From the NCBI GenBank assembly GCA_005777805.1, contig SXLG01000177.1:1-40843 (forward strand): 40,843 nt of DNA, written 5' to 3'. The notes beneath the pieces were generated by a model. It was not told the origin of the DNA and did no database searches. It saw only the letters and a list, made by a program, of their open reading frames with translations. Positions 23,508 through 32,349 of this stretch are shown here, piece by piece (the stretch's first letter is position 1; every line of letters starts with the position of its first letter). Made by a program: the position numbers and the translations under genes. The stretch comes from Pseudomonadota bacterium. GTDB taxonomy: Bacteria; Desulfobacterota; Binatia; UBA12015.

Positions 23508-24224
23508 GTGCCCGCAGGTGAGAGCGGCGTGCTGCAGGCGGATCTCGACTGCGCGTCGACGCTGGGCATCGTGCTCGAAAAGGGGAGCACGCTCGACTTC
23601 GCCGGCCACGGGATCGCCGACGGCAAGCCCTACGCCATCCGCTGCGCCGGCAACGCGTGCGCGCTTCTGAGCAGCACGGGAACCGGCGAGATCAGCGGGA
23701 GCGCAACCGCAATCAGCGTCTGGGGCGGCCGCGGCCCAGTACAAGTGCGCGACATCACGATCCGCGACAGCGGCCCCTTCCCGGTGCAAACCCAGGGCGC
23801 GATCGACGCCGTGGATGCGCGCCTCGATCTGATCCGGGTTCGCATCCTGAACGCCCTCGCCAACTATGGAATCATTGCCCGCCGCATCGTGGCGACCGAC
23901 GTCGAGGTGAGCGGCGGCACCGGAATCGGCCTGTTCGCGATTCGCAGCCTGGTCGCGAGCAATCTCACCACCGATGGCAACGGTGAGATCGGCGTCCTCG
24001 CGTCCCCGGCCAGCGTCACCGGCCTGAACGCGCCCAACAACGGCAGAGCCGGGCTGGCCTCGGCACGGCCGACGATCGAGGGCGGCGAGATCACCGGCAA
24101 CGGCTCGCAAGGCGGGCCCGACGTGCTCGCGAGGGCGCCCCGGTTCAGCGCAGTCATCTGCGGCACGAGCCAGCGGCTGCGCAGCGACCCCCCCGTGACG
24201 CTCGGCGTCTGTGCCAACGACTGA
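23508..24224 (+). CDS. secreted right-handed beta-helix protein, apparently frameshifted in its signal peptide
   Basis: From the GTG at 23508 this frame gives 238 residues with beta-helix rungs: 'LGIVLEKGSTLDFAGHGIADG', 'VQVRDITIRDSGPF', 'IRVRILNALANYGIIARRIVATDVEVSGGTGIGL', ending 'VICGTSQRLRSDPPVTLGVC'. The GTG is probably not the true start. The same frame upstream reads 'AAVDVTACGQRV', a typical mature N-terminus of such proteins. Another frame just before it encodes a good signal peptide from ATG 23378 ('MALSIHICIRSLGIYSGL' then 'ALLGVTA'). One extra base (or two missing) between 23468 and 23480 would explain the break. Probably extracellular; function unknown. Confidence 0.75.
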   Translation: MPAGESGVLQADLDCASTLGIVLEKGSTLDFAGHGIADGKPYAIRCAGNACALLSSTGTGEISGSATAISVWGGRGPVQVRDITIRDSGPFPVQTQGAIDAVDARLDLIRVRILNALANYGIIARRIVATDVEVSGGTGIGLFAIRSLVASNLTTDGNGEIGVLASPASVTGLNAPNNGRAGLASARPTIEGGEITGNGSQGGPDVLARAPRFSAVICGTSQRLRSDPPVTLGVCAND

Positions 24225-24230
24225 AGCCGG

Positions 24231-24330
24231 CCGGCAGGGCTCGGCCACACGGCGACAGCGGCGCCACGCGCCTCGCAGGGTTGGCGGCGCAAAGCGTGAG
24301 TTCGGCGGGACTCGGCTACGCGCGCGACCC
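24231..24330 (+). repeat. imperfect direct repeat just after the beta-helix gene, offset 71 bp
   Basis: GGCAGGGCTCGGCCACACGG (24233 on) resembles GGCGGGACTCGGCTACGCGC (24304 on). With small gaps about 20 of 24 positions agree, and the CTCGGC core is offset by exactly 71 bp (24240 and 24311). It starts within 10 nt of the stop codon at 24222-24224. The rest of the 271-nt gap to the next gene shows nothing else. Confidence 0.6.
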
Positions 24331-24495
24331 CGCGTCGCCTGTCCAGTCCGCCACGCGCGGCTGTGTTGTCCCAATTACCGGGACGGCCGCGGCGCGGAAT
24401 CCGAATTGATCACTTCCCACTTCGAGCGTGATGGTCTATGCCTCGGTCACGACCTCACGTTCCCGTCCCTGAACCCTCACCCAGGAGAAGCCTTC

Positions 24496-25446
24496 ATGCG
24501 TCTTCCGAATCTTGCCGCCGCTCTCTTGATCAGCGCACTCGCGCTCATCGACACGACCGCGCGACCGATGTTCGCCCGTGCCGCCGGAGCTGTCTTCCCC
24601 GTGGTCAAGTTCTACGGCCAGGCCGGCCGGGTCGGTGCCGCGCTGCCGGTCGCGGATCTGCGCTACCAGGCCGCATGGGAAGCGAGCGATCTGCCAACAC
24701 TCGCGCTCAACAGCCCCGACGCCCGCGTCACCATCGATGCCATCCTGACCGACGAGAACGGCGAGGAACTCGCCACCCTCGGCGGTGCCGACCTGATGAC
24801 GGAGGCGCTGGTGCCACGACCGGGCGGCAGCTCGTGGCGACAGACCTTCGTGCGCACCGCACAGGACCCGAACAGCCTGCGGGTCGATGTCGAGCAGCGC
24901 GCTGGCCAACTGCGGGTGCGACTCTCCTTCGCGCGTGCCCGGATCCTGGCACCGGCGGTCTGCCTCGCCGGCATCGAGCGCGTCCTGCTCACGACGGCCT
25001 TGACCGTCGACGACGGTAGCGCCGCGGGCCCCGTAGAGATGACCGCGACCCAGCCCTGGGTCTGCAAGGTACGCAACGACGGTACCTGGGAGCTGCGCGG
25101 CCAGAACGCGCAAGACCATGCCGGACACCACGACCACAACAACGGCGACGAGAACAAGCGCCCGCAGGTCAAGATCGCGCTCGAGAACCACACGCGGATC
25201 AACGGCGTACCCAACCTCATCCAGATCGATGCGGCCCGCTCCGAGGACCAGGACGGCACCATCGTCAGCTACGCGTTCCGAGTGATGGAACGCTACGGCG
25301 GCGCGATGATCTACGAGGCCGGACCGCAGGCTTCGCCCGAGAGCTGGCTCTGGCTCGCGCCGGGCGAATACCTGGTCTGGGTGACAGTGGTCGACAACCA
25401 GGGTTCGTCCCACACCGAGAACCGCCGCGCCTCGGTGCGCGACTGA
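24496..25446 (+). CDS. secreted protein of unknown function with C-terminal PKD-like domain and His-rich loop
   Basis: The ATG is supported by AGGAG 8 nt upstream. A signal peptide ('LPNLAAALLISALALIDTTARPMFARA') leads a 316-residue precursor. The first 190 mature residues are beta-rich and unrecognised. A loop around residue 210 reads 'QDHAGHHDHNNGDENK' and could bind metal. From about 228, 'LIQIDAARSEDQDGTIVSYAFRV' and 'VWVTVVDNQGSSHTENRRASV' form a PKD/Ig-like domain, as seen in many extracellular proteins. It lies between two secreted-protein genes on the same strand. Function unknown. Confidence 0.82.
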   Translation: MRLPNLAAALLISALALIDTTARPMFARAAGAVFPVVKFYGQAGRVGAALPVADLRYQAAWEASDLPTLALNSPDARVTIDAILTDENGEELATLGGADLMTEALVPRPGGSSWRQTFVRTAQDPNSLRVDVEQRAGQLRVRLSFARARILAPAVCLAGIERVLLTTALTVDDGSAAGPVEMTATQPWVCKVRNDGTWELRGQNAQDHAGHHDHNNGDENKRPQVKIALENHTRINGVPNLIQIDAARSEDQDGTIVSYAFRVMERYGGAMIYEAGPQASPESWLWLAPGEYLVWVTVVDNQGSSHTENRRASVRD

Positions 25447-25487
25447 CTGGCACGCTACCTGTCGCCCGGCAGAGGCGTCGTCCCACT

Positions 25488-25893
25488 TTGCGGAAGATCC
25501 CGTTCGCCGTGCTGGCGATACGCCGGACGACCGCAGAGACCGACCGATCATCCCCGCCAGGAGCCCATGCGACAGCGTGCGTCGTCGATGGGCGAGACCG
25601 ATCTGCCATCTCCTGCGACGATAGATTTCCGACGCCGGGGCTCTCGTTTTACCATTTCGAGCTTGAGTTCGAGGCCGGGGACGTGCGATGCTTGAGCGTC
25701 TGCACCTACTTACTGACCGAGAGCGGTGCACCGGCCGGCGCCTGCGACAATGCCGAGGCCTGCACCGGCAGCGCTGCCGCCTGCCCGGCCGACGCCAAGA
25801 GCACCGCCGAGTGCCGCGCGTCGGCCGGCGCCTTCGACCCGGCCGAGAGCTGCGACGGCGCGTGTCCCACCGACGTCAAGCTGTCCGCGGTTG
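25488..25893 (+). pseudogene. 5' part of a Cys-rich repeat protein, separated from its 3' part by a frameshift
   Basis: This frame reads 'CLSVCTYLLTESGAPAGAC', 'CTGSAAACPADAKSTAECRASAGAFDPAESCDGACPTDVKLSAV'. These are disintegrin-like Cys repeats, with some cysteines lost ('AGAFDPAES' where 'AGxCDPAES' is expected). At about 25890 the repeat continues one frame over as 'CRSSAGICDPAESCDG' in the gene annotated from 25688. One base is missing between GCGGT and TGCCGC. The N-terminal 50 residues show no signal peptide and no family resemblance, so the 5' end looks damaged as well. A sequencing or assembly error is possible. Confidence 0.6.
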
Positions 25894-26878
25894 CCGCTCC
25901 TCGGCGGGCATCTGCGACCCCGCCGAATCCTGCGATGGCGCGGGCGACGACTGTCCCACCGACCTGCTGACCGTCGCCGGCACCGAGTGTCGCGCCGCCA
26001 GCGACGTCTGCGATCTCGCGGAGGAGTGCACCGGCAGAGCGGTCGCCTGTCCGACCGACGCCCTGCTGCCCGACGGCACGGTCTGCGACGACTCCGACGA
26101 CTGCACCGTCGACGACCAGTGTGAACTCGGCGTGTGCACCGCCGACGCCGAGTACGCCATCCACCGGCGCGCGAGCTTCGGCCCCGAGGCCATCCTCGGC
26201 GATGATCTGAACGTGTACGCCACTTCCGGCATGACCGTGTTCGCGATCGGCTCGGGTGCCGAGGAGGGAACCCTGATCACCTCGGCCCGGGTACGCATGG
26301 GCATGGGCGCCGCCATTCATGACGTCGCCACCACGGCCGTGGCCGGCAAGGGTACGGTCAACGGCACGCAGTCGCCCTTCCCGAGCCTGCCCGACTTCGA
26401 CACGCGCTTCCCCGAGCCGGTCGTCGCCTGTGGCGGCGAGTCCCTCACGCTGGCCGTGGACGAGCAGCGCGACATCAGGCCGGGCAGCTACGGCGACGTC
26501 TACATGCTCGATCGCGCCCAGCTTCATCTTGCAGCCGGCAACTACTCGTTCTGCAACATCGAAATGTACAACGAAGGGCAGATCCTCGTGACGAGCGGCA
26601 CCGACGCCACCTCGATCGACGTGAGTGACGAGTTCCGCACCGGCTTCGGCGTGCGTCTGGCCGCGACCGGCGACGGCACGCCGGCACCGACGCTGCGGGT
26701 CGCCGGCGCGCTCTTCCTCAAGAACGACAACGAGATCGATGCCCACATCTACGCGCCGACGGCGGCGATCCGTGCCGGCCGCGGCACGGACCTCAGAGGG
26801 AGCGTCATCGCCAATGTCTTGGCCGCCAAGGTCGCCGGACGGGTGGGCTGCTCGCTGCATGGCGAGCCCACGCCGTAA
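25688..26878 (+). CDS. Cys-rich repeat plus beta-solenoid surface protein (3' part of a frameshifted gene)
   Basis: The meaningful protein starts at about 25891. Before that, this frame is an out-of-frame reading of the upstream repeats. It has disintegrin-like units 'CRSSAGICDPAESCDG', 'CRAASDVCDLAEECTG' and 'DDCTVDDQCELGVC'. These are followed by a beta-rich domain: 'RPGSYGDVYMLDRAQLHLAAGNYSFCNIEMYNEGQILV', 'LRVAGALFLKNDNEIDAHIYAPTAAIRAGRGTDLRGSVIANVLAAKV'. The C-terminal domain resembles a beta-solenoid family that often follows these Cys repeats in deltaproteobacterial surface proteins. Probably extracellular. Any reconstruction should join it to the upstream frame by adding one base near 25890. 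Confidence 0.7.
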   Translation: MLERLHLLTDRERCTGRRLRQCRGLHRQRCRLPGRRQEHRRVPRVGRRLRPGRELRRRVSHRRQAVRGCRSSAGICDPAESCDGAGDDCPTDLLTVAGTECRAASDVCDLAEECTGRAVACPTDALLPDGTVCDDSDDCTVDDQCELGVCTADAEYAIHRRASFGPEAILGDDLNVYATSGMTVFAIGSGAEEGTLITSARVRMGMGAAIHDVATTAVAGKGTVNGTQSPFPSLPDFDTRFPEPVVACGGESLTLAVDEQRDIRPGSYGDVYMLDRAQLHLAAGNYSFCNIEMYNEGQILVTSGTDATSIDVSDEFRTGFGVRLAATGDGTPAPTLRVAGALFLKNDNEIDAHIYAPTAAIRAGRGTDLRGSVIANVLAAKVAGRVGCSLHGEPTP

Positions 26879-27133
26879 CGCGCTCGGAGCGATCACCGCC
26901 GTCCATCGAGTGACAATCCGAAAAGCGCAGGATCAGGCTGGCGGTCAGGCGCGATCGCCGCGTTCGCGCCGCGCTCCTGGCGGCACTGCGCGGACATGCA
27001 GCCAGGCCCCGGTGGTAGCGACCCAGGCTCCGCCCCAGCGCGCGTGATACCGGCCGCGACAAGTGCGGCAGGTCGCCAGAGCGAGCGCGTTTTCAGAGGA
27101 TTCGCCGCGCAACAGGATCATTGTCCCGCCAGA

Positions 27134-28777
27134 CTAGGGCACGCCCGCGACGGGCTGGAAGAGCACGTCGCACGGGCCCCCAACCGTCACGGTGGCGGTC
27201 TGCGACGGCTCGGCACAAGATTCGCCGCGCGTGCGAGCACGGCAGGTCAGTGCCAGCGGCTGCCCGCTCGCGAGCCAGGGCGGGACGCGCCGGTGGCGCC
27301 CCACACTCACGAAGCCACAGCTGGCTGGAGTGCCATAGGGCCGGCATCGCTCGACCGGGCGCAACTTCACCTGGCGCGCATCCAACACGAAGCCCGGATA
27401 GTCGTCGCTCGTCTGGATCACGTCACGCTCGGCTTGGTCGTCGATCGAAACCGTGCGGAAGGCAAAGCCGCCCTCGCGCCGCGCACCGACCTCGACCCGG
27501 CGGTTGGCGATCAAGGCAAAATCGCTCCCGCGGCGTGCGACCGCACCCGTCATGTACTCGATCCGAGGATGCCCCGGAAAGCATTTCCCCATCGCAGGCG
27601 GGTGGTAGTAGTGGCGCAGATTCCGCGGGGAGCCGCCGGTCACGCCGGCGAAGGCCACCGCCAACGCGCGGTCGCCACCGAAGAGGATCGCCTCGATGTC
27701 GGGGCGACTCTGGTCGTACATCGCCTGTAGGCGGCCGGCGTCGTCGTCGCCGGCAAGGTCGGGGCGCAGGAAGCACGACGCAAGCCCCGAGATCTGCGTG
27801 AGGTACTCGTCCCAGATGTTGTACTGCGAGGGTTCCGCAGCAACGCCGGCGATGTCACCGCGGTAACGGCAGCCCTGCCGGGGCGAGCACGCTTCGCCGG
27901 CTCGGTTGCGCAGCGAGAGGGCGATCGCCATGCGCTCGCAGGCGCCGTAGGCGCTGCAGCCCCGACCGAGATGGGCCTCGAAAAGTGCGGTGCGCATCGC
28001 GTAGTCGAGGTGACGGGCGCGCTCGAGTCGTGCGGTCGGCCAGCGACCTGCCTGCTCCGCCGCGAAGCGAGCCCAGGCCCGCGCCAGCGCATCGCGCCGG
28101 CCGATCAAGTACTGCTGCACGGCCGTGCAGTGCGGCGAACCATGAAACGCACGCACGATCGCGTCGAGATCGCTACCCGGAGAGACGGCTGGTCTGGACG
28201 GCGCCGGCTGCGGATCGAACCAGGGCGCCTTGTCCATCGCGTAGAGATTCCGGGCGTCAAGGACAGTGCGTACACCCGCCGGGCAGTGATGATTACGAAC
28301 CTCGCGACCGCGCCGCGCCGCAAGGGCGGCACGAAACGTCGCGGCCGAGGCGCGCGTGGCGCGGCGGGAATCGACCACGACCTCGAAGCCCACCCACGGC
28401 ACGCCGCCGGCATCGACCAGCGGCCGCCCGGCGCGCACAACGAGGCAAGGAATGACCGATGTGCCCTGTGCGAGCGAGCCGGCAGGCCTCGCCCGAGATC
28501 CACGCGCCGCCACCTCGGCCACGGCGTAAAATGGGACGTCGAGCGCATTATTAGTGCGATAGAGCGTCAGCACGGGCGTGGCGGGGATGGCCAGCGCGAG
28601 CCGCGGCGACTGCGCGCCGAGCAGCGCCAGCGAGACAGCCAACGCCACGCCGCGCCAGCAGCGGGCGCGCACGACTCGATTCCTGACCGACACCGCCCTT
28701 CGCCCCCCGGCCGCCAACCATCCACCGCTGCCCAGATCCATCGCGGGCCGGCCAGCCTTCCCGAGCAACGCCTTCAT
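27134..28777 (-). CDS. large secreted protein of unknown function
   Basis: From ATG 28777 the product is 547 residues. A long basic N-terminus and hydrophobic segment ('WRGVALAVSLALLGAQSPRLALA') suggest export, with the mature protein starting near 'IPATPVLTLYRTNN'. The central region has many paired cysteines. Conserved-looking stretches include 'RHLDYAMRTALFEAHLGRGCSAYGACERMAIALSLRNRAG', 'EPSQYNIWDEYLTQISGLASC' and 'GKCFPGHPRIEYMTGAVA'. The 'ERMAIALSLRNR...PSQYNIW' pattern loosely recalls cell-wall hydrolases of the SleB type, but I cannot confirm it. The start is uncertain (28741 is an alternative). It lies 110 nt downstream of another secreted-protein gene on the same strand. Confidence 0.7.
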   Translation of the reverse strand: MKALLGKAGRPAMDLGSGGWLAAGGRRAVSVRNRVVRARCWRGVALAVSLALLGAQSPRLALAIPATPVLTLYRTNNALDVPFYAVAEVAARGSRARPAGSLAQGTSVIPCLVVRAGRPLVDAGGVPWVGFEVVVDSRRATRASAATFRAALAARRGREVRNHHCPAGVRTVLDARNLYAMDKAPWFDPQPAPSRPAVSPGSDLDAIVRAFHGSPHCTAVQQYLIGRRDALARAWARFAAEQAGRWPTARLERARHLDYAMRTALFEAHLGRGCSAYGACERMAIALSLRNRAGEACSPRQGCRYRGDIAGVAAEPSQYNIWDEYLTQISGLASCFLRPDLAGDDDAGRLQAMYDQSRPDIEAILFGGDRALAVAFAGVTGGSPRNLRHYYHPPAMGKCFPGHPRIEYMTGAVARRGSDFALIANRRVEVGARREGGFAFRTVSIDDQAERDVIQTSDDYPGFVLDARQVKLRPVERCRPYGTPASCGFVSVGRHRRVPPWLASGQPLALTCRARTRGESCAEPSQTATVTVGGPCDVLFQPVAGVP

Positions 28778-28887
28778 GACCACGCCAAGCGTCCCCTTAT
28801 GAGCGTGCCCACAGGCGTTCTCAGGAGCAGCACAGACCCGCGCAACGCGAAGCATCGCATGAGCCGCCGTGTCTGTTCGGGCCCGCG

Positions 28888-30489
28888 TTACTGCTGATAG
28901 AGCAGCACGAACCGCGAATCGGCGGCGAGACCGGCAGCGTCGGTGCATCCCACGCCGACGAGCGCCGTGCGCGCCGGATCCGCCATCAGCGTCTCGACCT
29001 GGCAGGCGTGCGCCCCGCCGCCGTCGTACGCCGTCACGTGCACGACCGGGTGGACCGTGTCGCCGGCCCCACCAGGGCCGACCGGAGCCGCGAGAAGGGG
29101 CAGCGCCACTTCGTATCGCCCCGTGCCGCTACGAGTGATGGTGTTCGTCTGACCACGCGAGTGCCACTGATACTGGGTTGACGGCGTGTAGCTCGCCGCG
29201 GTCGGATCATCCGCCCAGAGGTAGGCTGCTTCACCACCTCCGGGTGCCAGTGGCGCCTCGTCGACATAGGTCAGTGCCCAGCGCGAGTTTGCGGGAATCC
29301 CGTTCAGATCGAAGCATCCCACGCTCACCTGGAGGTCGGCGCCACTAGCTCCCCAGTACCTGATCTGACAGGTGCGAGAACCGTTCATCGTCGTCAACGC
29401 CACCGCCCCCCCGTCTCGACCGAGGCCCGGAAGCGTCGCTTGATAGATTCCTGGAGAGACGACATCGATCCGGTTCGGGCGCCCGGTGGAGTTGTAGTTG
29501 AAGAGAAGGTTGGGAACGTAGCTCGTGGAATCGGTGGCATCGGTACTGAGATAGGCACGCCGTCCGGTTCCCGCCGCCGGACGCGAGAAGTGGACGAAGA
29601 AGCGGGTGTCGGCTGGATTGCCAGCGGCATCGTCACAGTTGACGTGGATCGTCTCGGCGTCGGTCGCCGCGCCGAAGAACCCGGTCATGTCGCAACGCCG
29701 CACCGCGGGCAGGACAGAGCGGGCGACGACGTGCGCGATGCCGCCGAGATCGCCGGTCAGCAAGCTGTTTCGCCCGACGCCCGGCATGGTCACCTCGTAG
29801 CGCCCCGGGCTACTTCGCCCGACGCTGACGTAGCCGCTCGCCGAGCTGTATGCGTTCTCGACCGGCAGCTCGACCGGTGACTCGGGTGATGCCGTCATGG
29901 CCCAGGCACCCGCCGATACCTGGGGTGGACAGACGATGCCCCCCGGGCTCGTGCCACAACGCGCGGCCGGAGTGAAACTCTGCAAGCCCTGGTTCCAGAC
30001 CAGCGAGAGGCTCTCGCCGAGTCCGGGAAACTGGAGCGCCTCGGCCGATCCCACGGCGCCAGGCAGGAAGGGCACGCCGAGCGTCGTCACCGTGAAACTG
30101 GCGCGGCCGAACTCGACACCATCGGCGTAGGCCACAGTCTCGTGCGCTCCCGCGCCGAGCAGTCCATAGTTCCACAGCAGCCCGAAGCCGTTGTTGGCAT
30201 CACCGCAGGACGGAATCGTGTCGTCACGCGTCGTGCCGTAGGCGGCTTCGATCGGCGTCCCGCCATCGAAGGCGATCGTGATCTGGCCCGCCGAACAATG
30301 CCAGCCCGAGACCAGCGAGATGCCTCCCATCGCGGAGTTGGCGCCGGGATTCTCGAGCACGCCCTGTGCTGCGGCCACCGCCGGCACGATGGCGGCGCCG
30401 AGACCGAGCAAAGCGCCAGAGCCGCGTCGCCGCAGCAAGGCCCAGCGACCGCGGCCGACGAAGGTGCGTCCCGATTCGTGGTGCGACAT
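28888..30489 (-). CDS. secreted protein with three about 100-residue beta-rich repeats
   Basis: ATG 30489 is chosen because GGGAGG lies 4 nt upstream; the ATG 12 nt earlier would place that site inside the gene. The 533-residue precursor has a signal peptide ('GALLGLGAAIVPAVAAAQ'). An N-terminal domain ('GVLENPGANSAMGGISLVSGWHC') is followed by three repeats. Each repeat has 'GRYEVTMPGVG'-like, 'C...' and 'V.C.D.AGNPADTRFFVHF'-like blocks (for example 'GIYQATLPGLG', 'GCFDLNGIPANSRWALTY' and 'GRYEVALPLL', 'GCTDAAGLAADSRFVLLY'). Repeats occupy roughly residues 205-533. Such repeats occur in many uncharacterised bacterial extracellular proteins. Function unknown. Confidence 0.82.
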   Translation of the reverse strand: MSHHESGRTFVGRGRWALLRRRGSGALLGLGAAIVPAVAAAQGVLENPGANSAMGGISLVSGWHCSAGQITIAFDGGTPIEAAYGTTRDDTIPSCGDANNGFGLLWNYGLLGAGAHETVAYADGVEFGRASFTVTTLGVPFLPGAVGSAEALQFPGLGESLSLVWNQGLQSFTPAARCGTSPGGIVCPPQVSAGAWAMTASPESPVELPVENAYSSASGYVSVGRSSPGRYEVTMPGVGRNSLLTGDLGGIAHVVARSVLPAVRRCDMTGFFGAATDAETIHVNCDDAAGNPADTRFFVHFSRPAAGTGRRAYLSTDATDSTSYVPNLLFNYNSTGRPNRIDVVSPGIYQATLPGLGRDGGAVALTTMNGSRTCQIRYWGASGADLQVSVGCFDLNGIPANSRWALTYVDEAPLAPGGGEAAYLWADDPTAASYTPSTQYQWHSRGQTNTITRSGTGRYEVALPLLAAPVGPGGAGDTVHPVVHVTAYDGGGAHACQVETLMADPARTALVGVGCTDAAGLAADSRFVLLYQQ

Positions 30490-30611
30490 TGAGCCTCCCA
30501 TGCACGGCTGCCCAGCCGCGCTGCCGCGGCAACTATCCGCCGTTCGCAGCTCAAGTCAACTTCGGGGCGCCATGCGTGTAGCTGTCCCTTCCAGTCACGG
30601 AGGAAAGCGAA

Positions 30612-30680
30612 ATGAGGACTCATTCCCGGCAGCAGGCGGAGCAGAGATTCGCGCCCGGCGTGCTGCTCAGACCTGAGTAG
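30612..30680 (+). CDS. possible 22-residue small ORF with a strong ribosome-binding site
   Basis: GGAGGAAAGCGAA directly precedes an ATG that opens a 22-codon frame ('MRTHSRQQAEQRFAPGVLLR', then PE) ending in TAG at 30678-30680. The last codons overlap the end of the convergent permease gene. The ribosome-binding site is as good as that of real genes here, but the peptide resembles nothing known. It may be a remnant or chance. Confidence 0.2.
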   Translation: MRTHSRQQAEQRFAPGVLLRPE

Positions 30681-32199
30681 CGCCGCGGCGCCAGAGGAAC
30701 GCTGCGGGTAGCCCGCAGGCGACGATCGCGAAGCCGGGCCACGTCGCGGACGGCTTGACGATCAGGAGATCGACGGTAATCGCGAGCGCCAGCGCGACGT
30801 AGACCGCCGGCAGCAACGTCCCCGTGCGCACGCCTCGCGTCGCGGCCACGAACTCGGGACGCCGCCGGAGACGGAACAGGCCGAACATCGTCAGGGCATA
30901 GAACACCAGCGCGGTTGCGATCACGTAGTCGAGCAACTGGCCGTAGCGTCCCGAGAGAGCGAGCACGGATGCCCAGAGACCTTGCGCCACGAGGGCACGT
31001 TGCGGCACGCCATTGTTCGCGAGTCGCGCCAGGCCGCGGAAGAACAAACCGTCGGCCGCCATGGCCTGAATCAGCCGCGGGCCGGCGAGCACGAGCCCGT
31101 TGGCGCAGCCGAACGTGGAGACCATGACGAGAATCGCCATCACAACCGCGGCGTCGCCACCGATCGCCGCGCCCATGGCCGCGGTCGCAACCCGACCACC
31201 GGGCGCCGCGGCCACGCTGCCCCCAAGGCCATCCATCGACGCGCCGTCGCGCGCCGGCAGAATGCTCAGGTAAGCAAGATTCACCAGCAGATAGAGCCCG
31301 ACCACGATCATCGTTCCGACCAGCAGCGCCCGCGGCAGGGTGCGGTGGGGCTCGCGCACCTCGGCCGCGGTGAACGTGACATTGCTCCAGGCATCGGCCG
31401 AAAACAGGGCTCCGACCATGGCCGCGCCGAAGGCGGTCACGATCCAGCCGTTGGCAAACTCAGTGCTGAACGGTGCTGCGAGATTGGCGGCCACGGCCTG
31501 ACTGTTCCACCCCGGGCCAAGGCCGATGAGCACGATCGCCACCAACGCAGCTAGCTTGACCACGGTGAAGGAGTTCTGGATACGCTTGCCGACATGCAAG
31601 CCGCGCGCGTTGGCCGCGGTGAGAAGCGCGATCATCGCCACCGCCACGAGCTGGCGCGCCGAAATCGAGAACCCAGCCATCCGAACCCACACCGGATCAC
31701 CGAGCGCCGGCACGATCTCCGCCAGGTACGTGGCAAACGCCACCGCAACCGCAGCGATGGTCCCGGTCTGGATGACCAGCGCGAGTGTCCAGCCGTAGAG
31801 GAACCCGGCCAGCGGGCCGAAGGCCTCGCGCAAGAATACATACTGGCCACCGGCACGGGGGTAGGCGATCGAGAGTTCGGCGAAAGCACGCGCCGCCACC
31901 ACGGTCATTGCCCCGGCCAGCGCCCAGACGGCGACGAGCCAGCCCGCCGTGCCGACCTCATGGGCGATCTCCGCCGGCACGATGAAGATCCCCGAGCCGA
32001 TCATCGACCCGGCGACGATCATGGTGGCGTCGAAGGGACCGAGCAGCCGCCGGTAACCCCCGCCGCTCGCCCGCCTCTGCGCGGGCGGTGCCGGCGCCGC
32101 TGCGCCCGCAGCCGCGCCGGCCATCCCGCGCCGGTCACTCGCGCGACCCTGCTCGCTCGAGGCCCCGCGAGTCGCCGCATCCCGACCGTGGTCCGCCAC
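30667..32199 (-). CDS. APC-superfamily amino acid permease
   Basis: The protein (about 510 residues) has twelve hydrophobic segments after a low-complexity N-terminus of roughly 45 residues. The first membrane helix carries 'VAGSMIGSGIFIVPAEIA', the GSGIF substrate-binding turn of amino acid transporters. 'AFAELSIAYPRAGGQYVFLREAFG' and 'FSADAWSNVTFTAAEVREPHRTLPRALLVG' are typical of the LAT/basic amino acid permease branch. It should import or exchange amino acids across the inner membrane. The GTG at 32199 has AAGG 4 nt upstream; an internal ATG (32124) is an alternative start, given the Ala-rich leader. No metabolic neighbours indicate the substrate. Confidence 0.92.
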   Translation of the reverse strand: MADHGRDAATRGASSEQGRASDRRGMAGAAAGAAAPAPPAQRRASGGGYRRLLGPFDATMIVAGSMIGSGIFIVPAEIAHEVGTAGWLVAVWALAGAMTVVAARAFAELSIAYPRAGGQYVFLREAFGPLAGFLYGWTLALVIQTGTIAAVAVAFATYLAEIVPALGDPVWVRMAGFSISARQLVAVAMIALLTAANARGLHVGKRIQNSFTVVKLAALVAIVLIGLGPGWNSQAVAANLAAPFSTEFANGWIVTAFGAAMVGALFSADAWSNVTFTAAEVREPHRTLPRALLVGTMIVVGLYLLVNLAYLSILPARDGASMDGLGGSVAAAPGGRVATAAMGAAIGGDAAVVMAILVMVSTFGCANGLVLAGPRLIQAMAADGLFFRGLARLANNGVPQRALVAQGLWASVLALSGRYGQLLDYVIATALVFYALTMFGLFRLRRRPEFVAATRGVRTGTLLPAVYVALALAITVDLLIVKPSATWPGFAIVACGLPAAFLWRRGATQV

Positions 32200-32349
32200 G
32201 CAACCTTCATCGCACGTTGCACACTCGCCGGCGACCGCAGCGTCGCGTTGCGCTCGGCCCGCCGGCGCGACGCGAGGATCTCCCCTCTTGCGAAACCCGC
32301 GCGCGTCGGGCGACGGGTGGGTCCCGCTGGAGCGGGGGATCGCGCCAGC

